Source of the DNA: Leucobacter sp042726155
GTDB lineage: Bacteria; Actinomycetota; Actinomycetes; Actinomycetales; Microbacteriaceae
Direction of reading: 5' to 3'
Assembly: GCF_042726155.1 (NCBI RefSeq)
Contig: NZ_JBHXHV010000002.1
Span: 505,750 to 569,749, forward strand
Length of the DNA stretch: 64,000 nucleotides
Program-made: the position numbers and the translations under genes
The notes under the pieces: generated by a model
Told to the model about the DNA's origin: nothing
Database searches by the model: none
The model's input: the letters and a program-made list of their open reading frames with translations, nothing else
In this document: one piece after another, positions 50,401 through 58,982 of the stretch
How positions within the stretch are numbered: position 1 is the first letter of the stretch
How the letters are laid out: each line of letters starts with the position of its first letter

Positions 50401-51413
50401 CCGTCGAGCGGCAAGCCAATGCTGATCGACGAGACCCCGTCGAGTTGGCAGCCGCACGCCACGACTGTGGCCTCGGTGGGGCCGTAGGTGTTCCAGACCT
50501 CGCGTCCGTCCTCGACGAGCCGGGCGGCCAGCTCGGGCGGGCACGCCTCGCCGCCGAAGATCAGCAGTCGCACGTGCTCGATCGCCTCGCGCGGCCACAT
50601 CGCGGCGAGCGTCGGCACGGTCGAGACGACGCTGATGCCCTGGCGCACGAGCCACTGAGCCAGGTCTTCGCCCGCGCGCACGATCGCGCGCGGAGCCGGA
50701 ACGAGGCACGCGCCGTGCCGCCACGCGAGCCACATCTCCTCGCACGATGCGTCGAACGCGACCGACAGCCCCGCGAGCACGCGATCGCCCGGGCCGAGCG
50801 GTTCTCGCTGCACAAACATGCGCGCCTCGGCGTCCACGAACGCCGCCGCCGAGCGGTGGCTGACGGCGACGCCCTTCGGCACGCCGGTCGACCCGGAGGT
50901 GAAGATGATCCACGCGTCATCATCGGGGGTCGGGGCCGCACTCGGGGTCGGGGCGGCACTCGGGCCCGGGGCGCTGTCGACTTCCCCCGCAACCTGGCGG
51001 CGCACAAAGCCGTTGTTGCCGACGACACCGATCACTCGCGCCTCGCCGAACACGAGACGCGCCCGCTCGTCGGTGTCGTCGGCGTCGACGGGCACGTAGG
51101 CGGCCCCGGCGCGCAAAATGGCGAGGATCGAGATGTACAGGTCTTGTGATCCCGAATCGATGCGCACCCCGACCCGGTCGCCTCGCCGCACACCCACGGC
51201 GCGCAACTCTGCGGCGAGCGCGTCGACCGCCGAAACGAGTTCGCGGTAGCTCAGCGCCCCGGCACCGGCGTCGATCGCGGACGCGTCGGGGTGGGCTTCG
51301 GCGGTTGCCAGCAAGATATCGATGAGTGTGCTCTCGGGCGCTGCGAGCGCTCCGCGGGTGAGCGGCAGCTGCGGATCGTCAGTCTGGGCGTCGTCAATCT
51401 GAGTGGCGTTCAC
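47469..51413 (-). CDS. Pls/PosA-family single-module non-ribosomal peptide synthetase
   Basis: 1314 aa. Adenylation domain (about 20-500): IIFTSGSTGVPKGVAVSHRS, FDASCEEMWLAW (Asp235-type alpha-amino-acid residue), NTYGPTEATVV, and YRSGDLVRYETTGLIFLGRA. Carrier domain: DFFDLGGGSLPAAQLVSRIR with the phosphopantetheine Ser. Then TM pairs alternating with three soluble left-handed-beta-helix-like C domains (e.g. LGARVGRNVEASTV, LGATIGSGVWCESYW). There is no condensation or thioesterase domain of the usual kind. This is the layout of epsilon-poly-lysine synthetase, which polymerises one amino acid at the membrane. GTG 51413 is the probable start. The substrate cannot be assigned by eye. Confidence 0.85.
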   Translation of the reverse strand: MNATQIDDAQTDDPQLPLTRGALAAPESTLIDILLATAEAHPDASAIDAGAGALSYRELVSAVDALAAELRAVGVRRGDRVGVRIDSGSQDLYISILAILRAGAAYVPVDADDTDERARLVFGEARVIGVVGNNGFVRRQVAGEVDSAPGPSAAPTPSAAPTPDDDAWIIFTSGSTGVPKGVAVSHRSAAAFVDAEARMFVQREPLGPGDRVLAGLSVAFDASCEEMWLAWRHGACLVPAPRAIVRAGEDLAQWLVRQGISVVSTVPTLAAMWPREAIEHVRLLIFGGEACPPELAARLVEDGREVWNTYGPTEATVVACGCQLDGVSSISIGLPLDGWDLAVVDPAGRRVAPGESGELIIGGVGLARYLDPAKDAEKYAPMPELGWGRAYRSGDLVRYETTGLIFLGRADDQVKVGGRRIELGEVENALQELPGVTAAAAAVRASEAGVPVLVGYLVVEGEEPLDRALAREHLSGRLAAGVMPLLAIVDELPIRTSGKVDRAALPWPLPGVDAPLAEGLSESEQWLAAQWQSVLGVPVPGSQADFFDLGGGSLPAAQLVSRIRARVSEFTVADIYDVPRLGAMAKAISAVAEAHDDGDFHEPAPTPRRTQWAQTLAGVPLFIASGLRWLVYLLTAGTVLNLTTGFEVLPSVPIWALLIALLVLATPFGKMAIAAAVARLLLAGLRPGDYPRGGATHMKLWLAEQFAQQIDAVGLAGAPWITLYARALGAKIGADVSLHTLPPITGKLAVGARSAIEPEVDLTGYWIDGDLLRVGAVRIGSDVTVGARSTLAPGTRIDDGAEIAPGSAVFGRVKAEQTWAGSPAVRVGASRADEWPAGRPPHQPAWRIAFGLSSVVLALLPFVSFAVGGLVIAAGVRGADTLGGALLAALAWLVPATLLTGVVYAGSVLVLVRLLAIGLTEGTFPVHSRVGWQSWTTERLLDAARAFLFPIYSSLFTPVWLRMLGARVGRNVEASTVLLLPAMTRIDDGAFLADDTMVASYQLHRGWLRIGRVRIGKRAFLGNSGMAGPGHRVPKDSLVAVLSVAPNKAKAGSSWLGSPPVRLRRLAQGGDDSRTYHPGAGLRIARALWELGRIVAVFTTTALGLGVLGAFAWLWTTVGPVTTALLSGVVMLAAGAVAAGVTTAAKWAIVGPIRAGEAPLWSSFVWRTEVSDTFTEMLAAPWFARAAAGTPALAVWLRSLGATIGSGVWCESYWLPEPDLVTLGDGSTVNRGCVVQTHLFHDRIMSMDTVELAAGATLGPHSVILPAAVIGAHATVGPASLVMRGESVPVGSRWSGNPIGPWRALKLRAYQSTK

Positions 51414-51611
51414 TGCGCGGTGTCTTCTCGTTGTTCGGCTTCGGGTCGCGCGCCCAGTGCGGGCAGCGCAGACATTCTGCTTCGAACTATGCCATCTGGG
51501 CGCCACTCACGGCGCCTGAGTCGCCGAAGTTTCCCCTCCCGTCATCTCCCGTTCATGCCGGGGCGGCTCGCGGCTCTCGGCTCTCGGCTCGCGGCTCGCG
51601 GGGCGACGCGC

Positions 51612-52595
51612 CTACTTGGCGCGCGGGTGCGCGAGCAGGTAGTGCTCGCGCAGGGTATCGGCCGTGACCTGCGTGTAGATCTGGGTGGTCGTCACGGAGG
51701 CGTGGCCGAGCAGTTCCTGCACGGTGCGCACGTCAGCGCCACCGGCGAGCAGGTGCGTCGCGAACGAGTGGCGCAGTGTGTGCGGTGACACCTCGCGCGT
51801 GAGTTCGGCCCGCTCGGCTGCCGCGCGGATCACGAGCCACGCGCTCTGACGCGAGAGTCGCGCGCCGCGGGGGCCTACGAACAGCGCTGGCGTGCCTGAT
51901 CCTCGTGTGACCATCTCTGGCCTCGCCCGCACCAGGTAGGCGGCGAGCGCGCGGCCCGCGTAGCTGCCGTAGGGCACGATGCGCTGTTTGGAACCCTTGC
52001 CTGTCACCTGAACGAACCCGCCCGCGCCGAGCGCCGCCTCAGGGTCGCTCACCGCATCGACCTGCCCGGGCGCGCCGATCAGGTCGTCGACGTCGAGCGC
52101 CGTGACCTCGCTAACGCGGGCACCGCTCGCGTAGAGCAGTTCGAGCAGCGCGCGATCCCTGAGCCCCACGGGGTCATCGCCACCGGCGGCGTTCAGCAGT
52201 GCTTCGACGTCTTCGAGCGGCAGCGCCTTCGGGAGGCGCTGGGCGCGCTTCGGGGTGCGCACGCCGCTGCCAGCGTGCGCGTCGAGGAGGCCCTCCTCGA
52301 ATAGAAACCGGTGCATGCCGCGCACGGTCGACAGTCGGCGCGTAATCGAGGCCACGGCGAGCGGTGGCTTCGGGTCGGCGCCCGGCACCTCCTGCGGGCT
52401 CGCGAGATCAGCGACGTATTCCGCGAGGGTCTCGGGAACCACTGCGCCGAGGTCGGTGATGCCGCGCTGCTCAAGCCAGGTGGCGTAGGCGGCGAGATCG
52501 CGCCGGTAGGCCGCCTGGCTGTTCGCGGAGAGGCCGAGTTCAAGGGCGACGTGACGCAGGTATCGCTCCACGCCCTGGTGCACGCTGACGGGCAT
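51612..52595 (-). CDS. xerD: Site-specific tyrosine recombinase XerD
   Basis: 327 aa. SAM-like N-domain (VERYLRHVALELGLSANSQA) and catalytic residues in ASGARVSEVTAL (Arg), GKGSKQRIVPYG (Lys), HTLRHSFATHLL (H-x-x-R) and LGHASVTTTQIYTQV (His and nucleophilic Tyr). It resolves chromosome dimers at dif with FtsK. ATG 52595 overlaps the nudix stop as TAATG. The 199 bases downstream to the synthetase start contain a CGGCTC-type simple repeat (51567-51603) and no gene. Confidence 0.93.
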   Translation of the reverse strand: MPVSVHQGVERYLRHVALELGLSANSQAAYRRDLAAYATWLEQRGITDLGAVVPETLAEYVADLASPQEVPGADPKPPLAVASITRRLSTVRGMHRFLFEEGLLDAHAGSGVRTPKRAQRLPKALPLEDVEALLNAAGGDDPVGLRDRALLELLYASGARVSEVTALDVDDLIGAPGQVDAVSDPEAALGAGGFVQVTGKGSKQRIVPYGSYAGRALAAYLVRARPEMVTRGSGTPALFVGPRGARLSRQSAWLVIRAAAERAELTREVSPHTLRHSFATHLLAGGADVRTVQELLGHASVTTTQIYTQVTADTLREHYLLAHPRAK

Positions 52596-53278
52596 TAGCG
52601 CGAACGGAACCCCGGCACGGCCGCGCGCGCCGACCAGGGCAGCTCGGCCGAGCGCAGCGTCGACCAGCCCCGGCTGCGAGCTGCGACGGCGGCGAGCACG
52701 GCGTTCGCGGTCACCGTGTTCTGCACGCGTCCGTCGAGCACGGCGTCGACGACCTCCTCGAGCGGCACCCACACGGGCTCGAGCTCGGTCTCCTCCTCCG
52801 CGCGCACGTACGAGTGCGTCGCGGGCGAGAGCCCTCGAGCGAGAAACACGCGCATGGCCTCCGACGAGCTGCCGGGGGCCAGAAAGAGATCGAGCAGCAG
52901 GTGCCAAGAGTCGGCCTGCGTGTCGGCTTCTTCGGCGAGTTCGCGCTGCGCCCCCGCGAGACCCGATTCGCCCGGCACGTCCATGAGCCCGGCCGGAATC
53001 TCCCACAGCCTATGGCCGGTGGAGTGCCGGTACTGCTTGATGAGCAGCACGCGATCATCCTCGTCGAGCGCGAGCACGGCGACGGCGCCCGTGTGATCGA
53101 CGTAGTCGCGCGCCAGCACCGTGCCAGCGAACTCGAAGCTGTCACGCCGCATGTCCCACACCTGGCCGGTCGCGATCAGCTCGCTCTCGACGACGCGCAC
53201 ATCGTCGGCGCGTTCGTCAGAAAGCGGGCCGAATACCTCGGCCTCGCCGCCCGCGAGCGCGCCGACGCGGTCACTCAC
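52595..53278 (-). CDS. NUDIX hydrolase, ADP-ribose pyrophosphatase type
   Basis: 227 aa. The NUDIX helix reads DVPGESGLAGAQRELAEEAD, preceded by LWEIPAGLM, as in ADP-ribose pyrophosphatases; the usual Gly after E-E-x is replaced by Asp. The N-terminal strand block includes DRVLLIKQYRHSTGHR. GTG 53278 overlaps the pyrG stop by eight bases. The pyrG-nudix-xerD order is standard in actinobacteria. Confidence 0.88.
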   Translation of the reverse strand: MSDRVGALAGGEAEVFGPLSDERADDVRVVESELIATGQVWDMRRDSFEFAGTVLARDYVDHTGAVAVLALDEDDRVLLIKQYRHSTGHRLWEIPAGLMDVPGESGLAGAQRELAEEADTQADSWHLLLDLFLAPGSSSEAMRVFLARGLSPATHSYVRAEEETELEPVWVPLEEVVDAVLDGRVQNTVTANAVLAAVAARSRGWSTLRSAELPWSARAAVPGFRSR

Positions 53279-54965
53279 CGTTGTCGACCTCGAACAGCTG
53301 CGCTGCATCGCGGCGATCGATCGCGGCACCCACGAGCCCCGCGAACAGCGGGTGCGGGGTGCCCGGGCGCGAGCGCAACTCGGGGTGCGCCTGCGTGGCG
53401 ATGTAGTACGGGTGCACGTCCGTGGGCAGCTCAACGTACTCGACGAGCGCGCCATCGGGGCTGGTGCCCGAGAACGAGAGGCCCGAGGCCGCAATCTCGT
53501 CGCGGTAACGGTTGTTGACCTCGTAGCGGTGACGGTGACGCTCGGTCGCTGTCGGCGCACCGTACACGGCGGCCGCGAGCGAGCCTTCAGCCAGCGCGGC
53601 CTCGTACAGGCCCAGGCGCATCGTGCCGCCGAGGTCGCCGCCATCGATGATGTCGACCTGCTCGGCCATCGTCGCGATGACCGGCACGGAGGTCTCGGGG
53701 TCGAACTCGGTCGACGATGCGCCGTCGAGCCCGGTGACGTGGCGGGCGTATTCGATCACCATGCACTGCAGGCCCAGGCACAGGCCGAGCGTCGGAATGT
53801 GGTTTTCGCGGGCGAAGCGCAGCGCACCGAGCTTGCCCTCGATGCCGCGAATGCCGAAGCCGCCGGGGACGCAGATGCCGTCGACATCGCCGAGCGCCTC
53901 GCGCGCGCCCTCTGGCGTCTGACAGGTGTCTGACGGCACCCAGCGAATGTTGACCTTCGTCGAGTGCGCGAAGCCGCCGGCGCGCAGCGCCTCGGTGACA
54001 GAGAGGTAAGCGTCGGGCAGGTCGATGTACTTACCGACGAGCGCGAGGGTGACCTCGCCCTTCGGGTGGTGCACCGCGTCGAGCACCGGCTGCCAGCCGG
54101 TCCAGTCGACGTCGCTCGAGCGGTCGGAGAGGCCGAGGTTCTCGACGATGATGCTGTCGAGGCTCTGGTCGTTCAGCAGGCGAGGCAGGTCGTAGATGCT
54201 GGGCACGTCGATCGCGTTCACGACGGCGTCTTCGTCAACGTCGCACATGAGTGCGATCTTGCGCAGGTTGTCGTCGGTGACCGGGCGGTCGCTGCGCAGC
54301 ACGAGCGCGTCGGGCTGAATGCCGATGGAGCGCAGCGCGGCAACGGAGTGCTGCGTCGGCTTCGTCTTCTGCTCGCCCGAGGCGCCCATGAACGGCACCA
54401 GGGAGACGTGCACGAAGAACACGTTCTTGCGGCCGAGCTCGTGGCGCACCTGGCGTGCCGACTCGAGGAACGGCTGCGACTCGATATCGCCGACGGTGCC
54501 GCCGACCTCGGTGATGATGACGTCGGGGCGCGGGGTCTCTGAGGCCTGCAGGCGCATGCGGCGCTTGATCTCGTTCGTGATGTGCGGGATCACCTGAACG
54601 GTGTCACCGAGATACTCGCCGCGACGCTCCTTGGCGATCACCGTCGAATAGATCTGCCCGGTCGTCACGTTCGCCGCCTGCGACAGATGAATTCCCAGGA
54701 ATCGCTCGTAGTGACCGATGTCGAGGTCGGTCTCAGCGCCGTCGTCGGTCACGAAGACCTCGCCGTGCTGGAAGGGATTCATCGTGCCCGGATCCACATT
54801 CAAATACGGATCGAGCTTCTGCATAACGACGTGCAACCCACGCGCTGTCAGCAGATTTCCGAGACTCGCGGCGGTGAGGCCCTTCCCCAGCGAGGAGACG
54901 ACACCCCCGGTCACGAAGATGTGTTTGGTGACTCCGGCCTGGTCCGCGTTCTGCTCTGTTCCCAC
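53271..54965 (-). CDS. pyrG: CTP synthase
   Basis: 564 aa. Synthetase domain with KHIFVTGGVVSSLGKGLTAA and LDPYLNVDPGTMNPFQHGEV; glutaminase domain with CVPGGFGIRGIEGK and LGLCLGLQCMVIEYARH (nucleophilic Cys), and a C-terminal His/Glu in TQAHPELRSRPG. It converts UTP and glutamine to CTP. Start taken at GTG 54965; an in-frame ATG at 55010 would add 15 residues not usual in the family. Confidence 0.95.
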   Translation of the reverse strand: MGTEQNADQAGVTKHIFVTGGVVSSLGKGLTAASLGNLLTARGLHVVMQKLDPYLNVDPGTMNPFQHGEVFVTDDGAETDLDIGHYERFLGIHLSQAANVTTGQIYSTVIAKERRGEYLGDTVQVIPHITNEIKRRMRLQASETPRPDVIITEVGGTVGDIESQPFLESARQVRHELGRKNVFFVHVSLVPFMGASGEQKTKPTQHSVAALRSIGIQPDALVLRSDRPVTDDNLRKIALMCDVDEDAVVNAIDVPSIYDLPRLLNDQSLDSIIVENLGLSDRSSDVDWTGWQPVLDAVHHPKGEVTLALVGKYIDLPDAYLSVTEALRAGGFAHSTKVNIRWVPSDTCQTPEGAREALGDVDGICVPGGFGIRGIEGKLGALRFARENHIPTLGLCLGLQCMVIEYARHVTGLDGASSTEFDPETSVPVIATMAEQVDIIDGGDLGGTMRLGLYEAALAEGSLAAAVYGAPTATERHRHRYEVNNRYRDEIAASGLSFSGTSPDGALVEYVELPTDVHPYYIATQAHPELRSRPGTPHPLFAGLVGAAIDRRDAAQLFEVDNGE

Positions 54966-55057
54966 GGGCTTTAATCCTATCAGTTCATCTCGGACTTGTT
55001 CATCACGCATTTGCTCTGTGCTGCTTGAGTGCTGCTGCTTGAGCGCTGCTCATCTGG

Positions 55058-56320
55058 CTACCGCAGCTCTTGCCGCGGCACCCACACTTGTTTAATGATC
55101 ATCAGCATCATCGCCGTAACCGGGATCGAGATCAGCGCACCGAGCAGCCCCAGCAGCGTGCCGCCGGCGAGCGCGCCGATCACGACGAGCGCGCCGGGCA
55201 CCGACACCACGCGATTCATCACGCGGGGCGTCAGCAGGTACGACTCGATCTGCATGTAGATCAGGTAGTAGACCGCAGCGATGATGGCGGTCGTCGGCGA
55301 ATCGAACAGCGCGACGATGGTTACCAGCACGGTCGCGACGACCGAACCGATCAGAGGAATCAGCGCGAGGAAGAACACGCCCACCGCCACGAGGCCGGCG
55401 AACGGCACCCCCACAATCGTCATCATGATGAAGCCGAGCACCGCGTTGATGAACGCGAGGATCACCATGCCGTTGACGTAGCCACCGACCGACTTGGTGA
55501 CTTGCTCGGTGATGTCCATCACCTTCGCGCGACCCGACCGCGGCACGAGCGAGTAGAACGCGCGCTTGATCGACTGCAGTGAGGCGAGAAAGTACAGGGT
55601 GAGAATCAGCACGATGAGGCCGGCCGTGAGACCGTTCGCGATGCCGATACCCGCTTGCCACACTCCCCCGGCGACCTGCGCCCAGTTTTCTGGCTTGCTG
55701 ACGATCTCTTGCCCGATCTTCAGCAGGCCGTCGAAGTCGATGAACTTGCCGAAACGCTCGTTCACGTCGGCGAACCACTGCTGCTGGGTGATGTCGCGGA
55801 ACAGGAACGGCGCACTGCGCACGAGCTGCGAGATCTGATTCGCGATCATCGGGATGATGATCGCGAGCAGACCAGCGATCACCAGCACGAAGCCGCCGAA
55901 CACGACCGCGATGCCGAGCGGGCGGTTCAGGCCGCGCCGGTTGAGCGCGCGCACCACCGGGTCGAGCCCGAGCGCCACGAACAGCGCCGCCGCCACGTAC
56001 ATAATGATCGTGGTGAGCTGCTCGACCATGCCGCCGAACAGCATCGCGACGAGCACGCCCAGCGTGATCGTGAAGCCCAACTGGAACGGGCCACGAATGA
56101 CGAACTCGCGCGTGCGTGCGTTTGCGCGCTCCTCGACCGCGTCTACCGCGGCCTCGCGCGCGTCGCGATACATCTCGCGGGTGTCAGCGTCCATCTGCTC
56201 GATGTCGGCGTGCTTCACCGCGGGATGCGAGTCGAGGTATTTCGCCTTTGTCGCCGCATCATCATTGAGATCGGGCTTCTTCATGCCCGCGGAGCGCAAC
56301 CGCCCCAACAACTTCACCAT
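55058..56320 (-). CDS. AI-2E family transporter (UPF0118)
   Basis: 420 aa. A charged N-terminal region of about 75 residues, then eight TM segments with the typical long central amphipathic part and the late blocks AVYYLIYMQIESYLLTPRVM and LGLLGALISIPVTAMMLMII. Members export varied solutes or act as antiporters; the name from E. coli TqsA does not prove autoinducer transport. It lies between pyrG and recN, separating genes that are usually adjacent. AT-rich downstream end. Confidence 0.87.
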   Translation of the reverse strand: MVKLLGRLRSAGMKKPDLNDDAATKAKYLDSHPAVKHADIEQMDADTREMYRDAREAAVDAVEERANARTREFVIRGPFQLGFTITLGVLVAMLFGGMVEQLTTIIMYVAAALFVALGLDPVVRALNRRGLNRPLGIAVVFGGFVLVIAGLLAIIIPMIANQISQLVRSAPFLFRDITQQQWFADVNERFGKFIDFDGLLKIGQEIVSKPENWAQVAGGVWQAGIGIANGLTAGLIVLILTLYFLASLQSIKRAFYSLVPRSGRAKVMDITEQVTKSVGGYVNGMVILAFINAVLGFIMMTIVGVPFAGLVAVGVFFLALIPLIGSVVATVLVTIVALFDSPTTAIIAAVYYLIYMQIESYLLTPRVMNRVVSVPGALVVIGALAGGTLLGLLGALISIPVTAMMLMIIKQVWVPRQELR

Positions 56321-56367
56321 GTGGGGAGCGTAGCAGCCACTCGCGACATTGCTGGTGCGCCCGCGGC

Positions 56368-58059
56368 CTAGGCCGCGTCGCGCAGCGCAAGCAGTTCGGC
56401 GGCGTGCTCGAGCGCACTCCCCGAATCGCTGAGCCCTGAAAGCAGTCGCGCCATTTCGGCGAGCCGCGCATCGCCCTCAAGCCGCCTGCAGCTGCTCTCG
56501 GTGAAACCACCGGCCGAGTCCTTCACGACCTGCAGGTGGTTCGACGCGAACGCCGCGACCTGCGCGAGGTGCGTGACCACGATGACCTGTGACGTGTGCG
56601 AGAGCCGCGCGAGGCGGCGACCGATCTCAATCGCGGCGGCGCCACCCACGCCCGCGTCGACCTCGTCAAACACAAACGTCGGTACGGGGTCGACCGCGGC
56701 GACCACGACCTCGAGGGCGAGCATGACGCGCGACAGTTCGCCACCAGAGGCCGATTTGGCGACCGGCCGCGGCGGCGCACCGGGGTGCGGGCTCAGCAGC
56801 AGCTGCACGTCGTCGCCGCCAGATGCGCCGAGCGCGGGTGACGGCGACACCTCGACCACGAACGTCGCGTCGGGCAGTGCCAACTGCCGCAGCTCGATCG
56901 AGACGAGTTCGGAGAGCTTCGCCGCCGCAGCCGTGCGCTGATCGGTCAGGCGTGCGGCGAGCTCGCGCTCGCGCGCCGTCTCGGCCTCCAGTCGCTCGGC
57001 GAGCTCGTCGACGAGGTCGCCGTCGCCGTCGAGTTCGGCGAGACGCACCGCTGACGCCTCCGCGGTTGCAATGACAGCAGCGCTGTTTGCGCCGTACAGC
57101 CGGAAGAGTCCGTTCAGTGCCGCGAGTCGATCGTTAGCGCGCGCAAGTTCGCCCGGCCCCTCGTCGTCGAGGTCGCCCGCGTACGCCGCGAGCTCCGTCG
57201 CCGCGTCGGCGATCTGAAAGCTCACGCCGCGCAGCGTTTCAAGCACGGACGCGAGCCTCGGATCGAACGCCGCGACGCGCTCAAGCTCACGCACCGCCTC
57301 GTCAACGAGCCCCCCGGCGTCGCGCACGAGCGGTTCGTCAGAGTCGCTCGCGAGCGCCTCGTGGGCGGTTGCACTCGCTGAGTGCAGGGCCTCGACGTTG
57401 CTCAGCAACTCGATGCGCCCGGCCAGCTCGACCTCTTCGCCGACCTGCGGATCCACCGCCGCGATCTCGTCCAGCTCCTCGCGCAACCGCGCGGCCTCGG
57501 CGGCCCGATCGTCGCGCGCCTCGGTCAGTTCGTGCACCCGCGCGCTGAGCTGCTGCCGCTCGCGATGTGAATCGCGATACTCGGCGAGCGTCTGCGTCAG
57601 CTGCTCCCCACCGAAGCGGTCGAGCGTCTCGCGCTGCGCCGCGGCTGATTTCAGCCGCAGCTGCTCGGACTGGCCGTGCACCGCGAACAGGCGGTCGGCA
57701 AGCCGGCTGAGGCTACCGACGGGAGCACTCGCCCCGCCCACGCCAGCGCGGCTGCGCCCTTCAGCGCTGACCGTGCGGCTGAGTACGAGTTCGCCGTCTT
57801 CGACCTCACCGCCGAGCTCATCGACGATCTCTTCGACCGCCGGATCAACCGTGCGCACGATGCCGTGTACCCGGGCCTGCGCGGCGCCGACTCGCACGGC
57901 ACCGGCGTCGCTGCGTTCGCCCATGAGCAGGCCAAGCGCGCTCACGACCATCGTCTTACCCGCGCCGGTTTCGCCAGTGATCGCGGTGAAACCGGGCCCG
58001 AGTGGCACCGTCGAATCGACGATGACGCCGAGATCTCTGATCCGAAGCTCTTCGATCAT
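56368..58059 (-). CDS. recN: DNA repair protein RecN
   Basis: 563 aa SMC-like protein. Walker A AITGETGAGKTMVVSALGLL, two coiled-coil arms (about 150-230 and 285-370), signature SASGGELSRVMLALEVVVA, and Walker B TFVFDEVDAGVGGAAAIEIG. It holds double-strand break ends for recombination. ATGA overlap with nadK upstream. Confidence 0.94.
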   Translation of the reverse strand: MIEELRIRDLGVIVDSTVPLGPGFTAITGETGAGKTMVVSALGLLMGERSDAGAVRVGAAQARVHGIVRTVDPAVEEIVDELGGEVEDGELVLSRTVSAEGRSRAGVGGASAPVGSLSRLADRLFAVHGQSEQLRLKSAAAQRETLDRFGGEQLTQTLAEYRDSHRERQQLSARVHELTEARDDRAAEAARLREELDEIAAVDPQVGEEVELAGRIELLSNVEALHSASATAHEALASDSDEPLVRDAGGLVDEAVRELERVAAFDPRLASVLETLRGVSFQIADAATELAAYAGDLDDEGPGELARANDRLAALNGLFRLYGANSAAVIATAEASAVRLAELDGDGDLVDELAERLEAETARERELAARLTDQRTAAAAKLSELVSIELRQLALPDATFVVEVSPSPALGASGGDDVQLLLSPHPGAPPRPVAKSASGGELSRVMLALEVVVAAVDPVPTFVFDEVDAGVGGAAAIEIGRRLARLSHTSQVIVVTHLAQVAAFASNHLQVVKDSAGGFTESSCRRLEGDARLAEMARLLSGLSDSGSALEHAAELLALRDAA

Positions 58060-58982
58060 GCGGCCTCACCCCCGCGCCGGCCGCCGCGCCAGCCCGATGT
58101 GGGCAGGTGGAACTTGCGCACGAGTCGATCACTGAACACGCCGGCGTTCAAACGCGCCAGGCGTACCGACTGCGCCGAACGGCTTACCGTCACCACTGAC
58201 CCGGCGGGCAGCTCGGTGCGCCGGCGTCCGTCGCACCACAGCACGCCTGGCCCAATGTTCTCGGGCAGAATGCGCACGCGCAGCTCGGAGTCGGTGCCGG
58301 TCACGAGCGGACGGTTGAAGAGCGCGTGAGCCGCGATCGGCACGATCAGCATCGCCTGCACGGTCGGCCACACGATCGGCCCACCGGCGGAAAACGCGTA
58401 AGCGGTCGAGCCGGTCGGTGTCGCGAGCACGACGCCGTCGCACGCAAACGTCGAGATCGGTCTGCCGTCGACCCCGATCTCGACCTCGAGCATGCGGCGC
58501 TGCTTCTCGACACTCGCCTCATTGAGCGCCCAAGTGTCTGCAATGAGCACGCCGTCGTGGCTCGCGCGCACGTCGACGGTCAACCGCTCCTCGACCGTGT
58601 AGTCGCGGCGCAGCACCCGATCGATGGTCGTCGAGAGGTCGAAACTCTCCATCTCGGCGAGGAACCCGACGTGGCCCAGGTTCACGCCAACGATCGGACA
58701 GCCCGATCCGCGCAGCAATTCGGCAGCGCGCAAAATGGTGCCGTCGCCGCCGAGCACGATGGCGGCTTCGAGGTCGGAGACGTCGACGTCTTCGCCCAGA
58801 CGGGCGATGCGCTCGACTTCAAGGTGCGGTGAAAAGTCGTCGCGATCTTGCTCGTCGAGCACCGGTACGACGTCTGCGGCGAGCAAGGCGGTCACGGCCT
58901 CGACGGTCGCTGCGACGGCCTCGTCGCGGTGCGTGTGCGACACGATCAGGATCCGCCGTGCATTGTCGATCTGCGTGCTCAT
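58056..58982 (-). CDS. nadK: NAD kinase
   Basis: 308 aa. The GGDGT motif in AAIVLGGDGTILRAAELL, LGHVGFLAEME, the N-E pair in WALNEASVEKQ, and the Gly-rich block DGVVLATPTGSTAYAFSAGG. It phosphorylates NAD to NADP. ATG 58982 is preceded by GGAGGAGG and overlaps the tlyA stop (ATGA). Confidence 0.95.
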   Translation of the reverse strand: MSTQIDNARRILIVSHTHRDEAVAATVEAVTALLAADVVPVLDEQDRDDFSPHLEVERIARLGEDVDVSDLEAAIVLGGDGTILRAAELLRGSGCPIVGVNLGHVGFLAEMESFDLSTTIDRVLRRDYTVEERLTVDVRASHDGVLIADTWALNEASVEKQRRMLEVEIGVDGRPISTFACDGVVLATPTGSTAYAFSAGGPIVWPTVQAMLIVPIAAHALFNRPLVTGTDSELRVRILPENIGPGVLWCDGRRRTELPAGSVVTVSRSAQSVRLARLNAGVFSDRLVRKFHLPTSGWRGGRRGGEAA

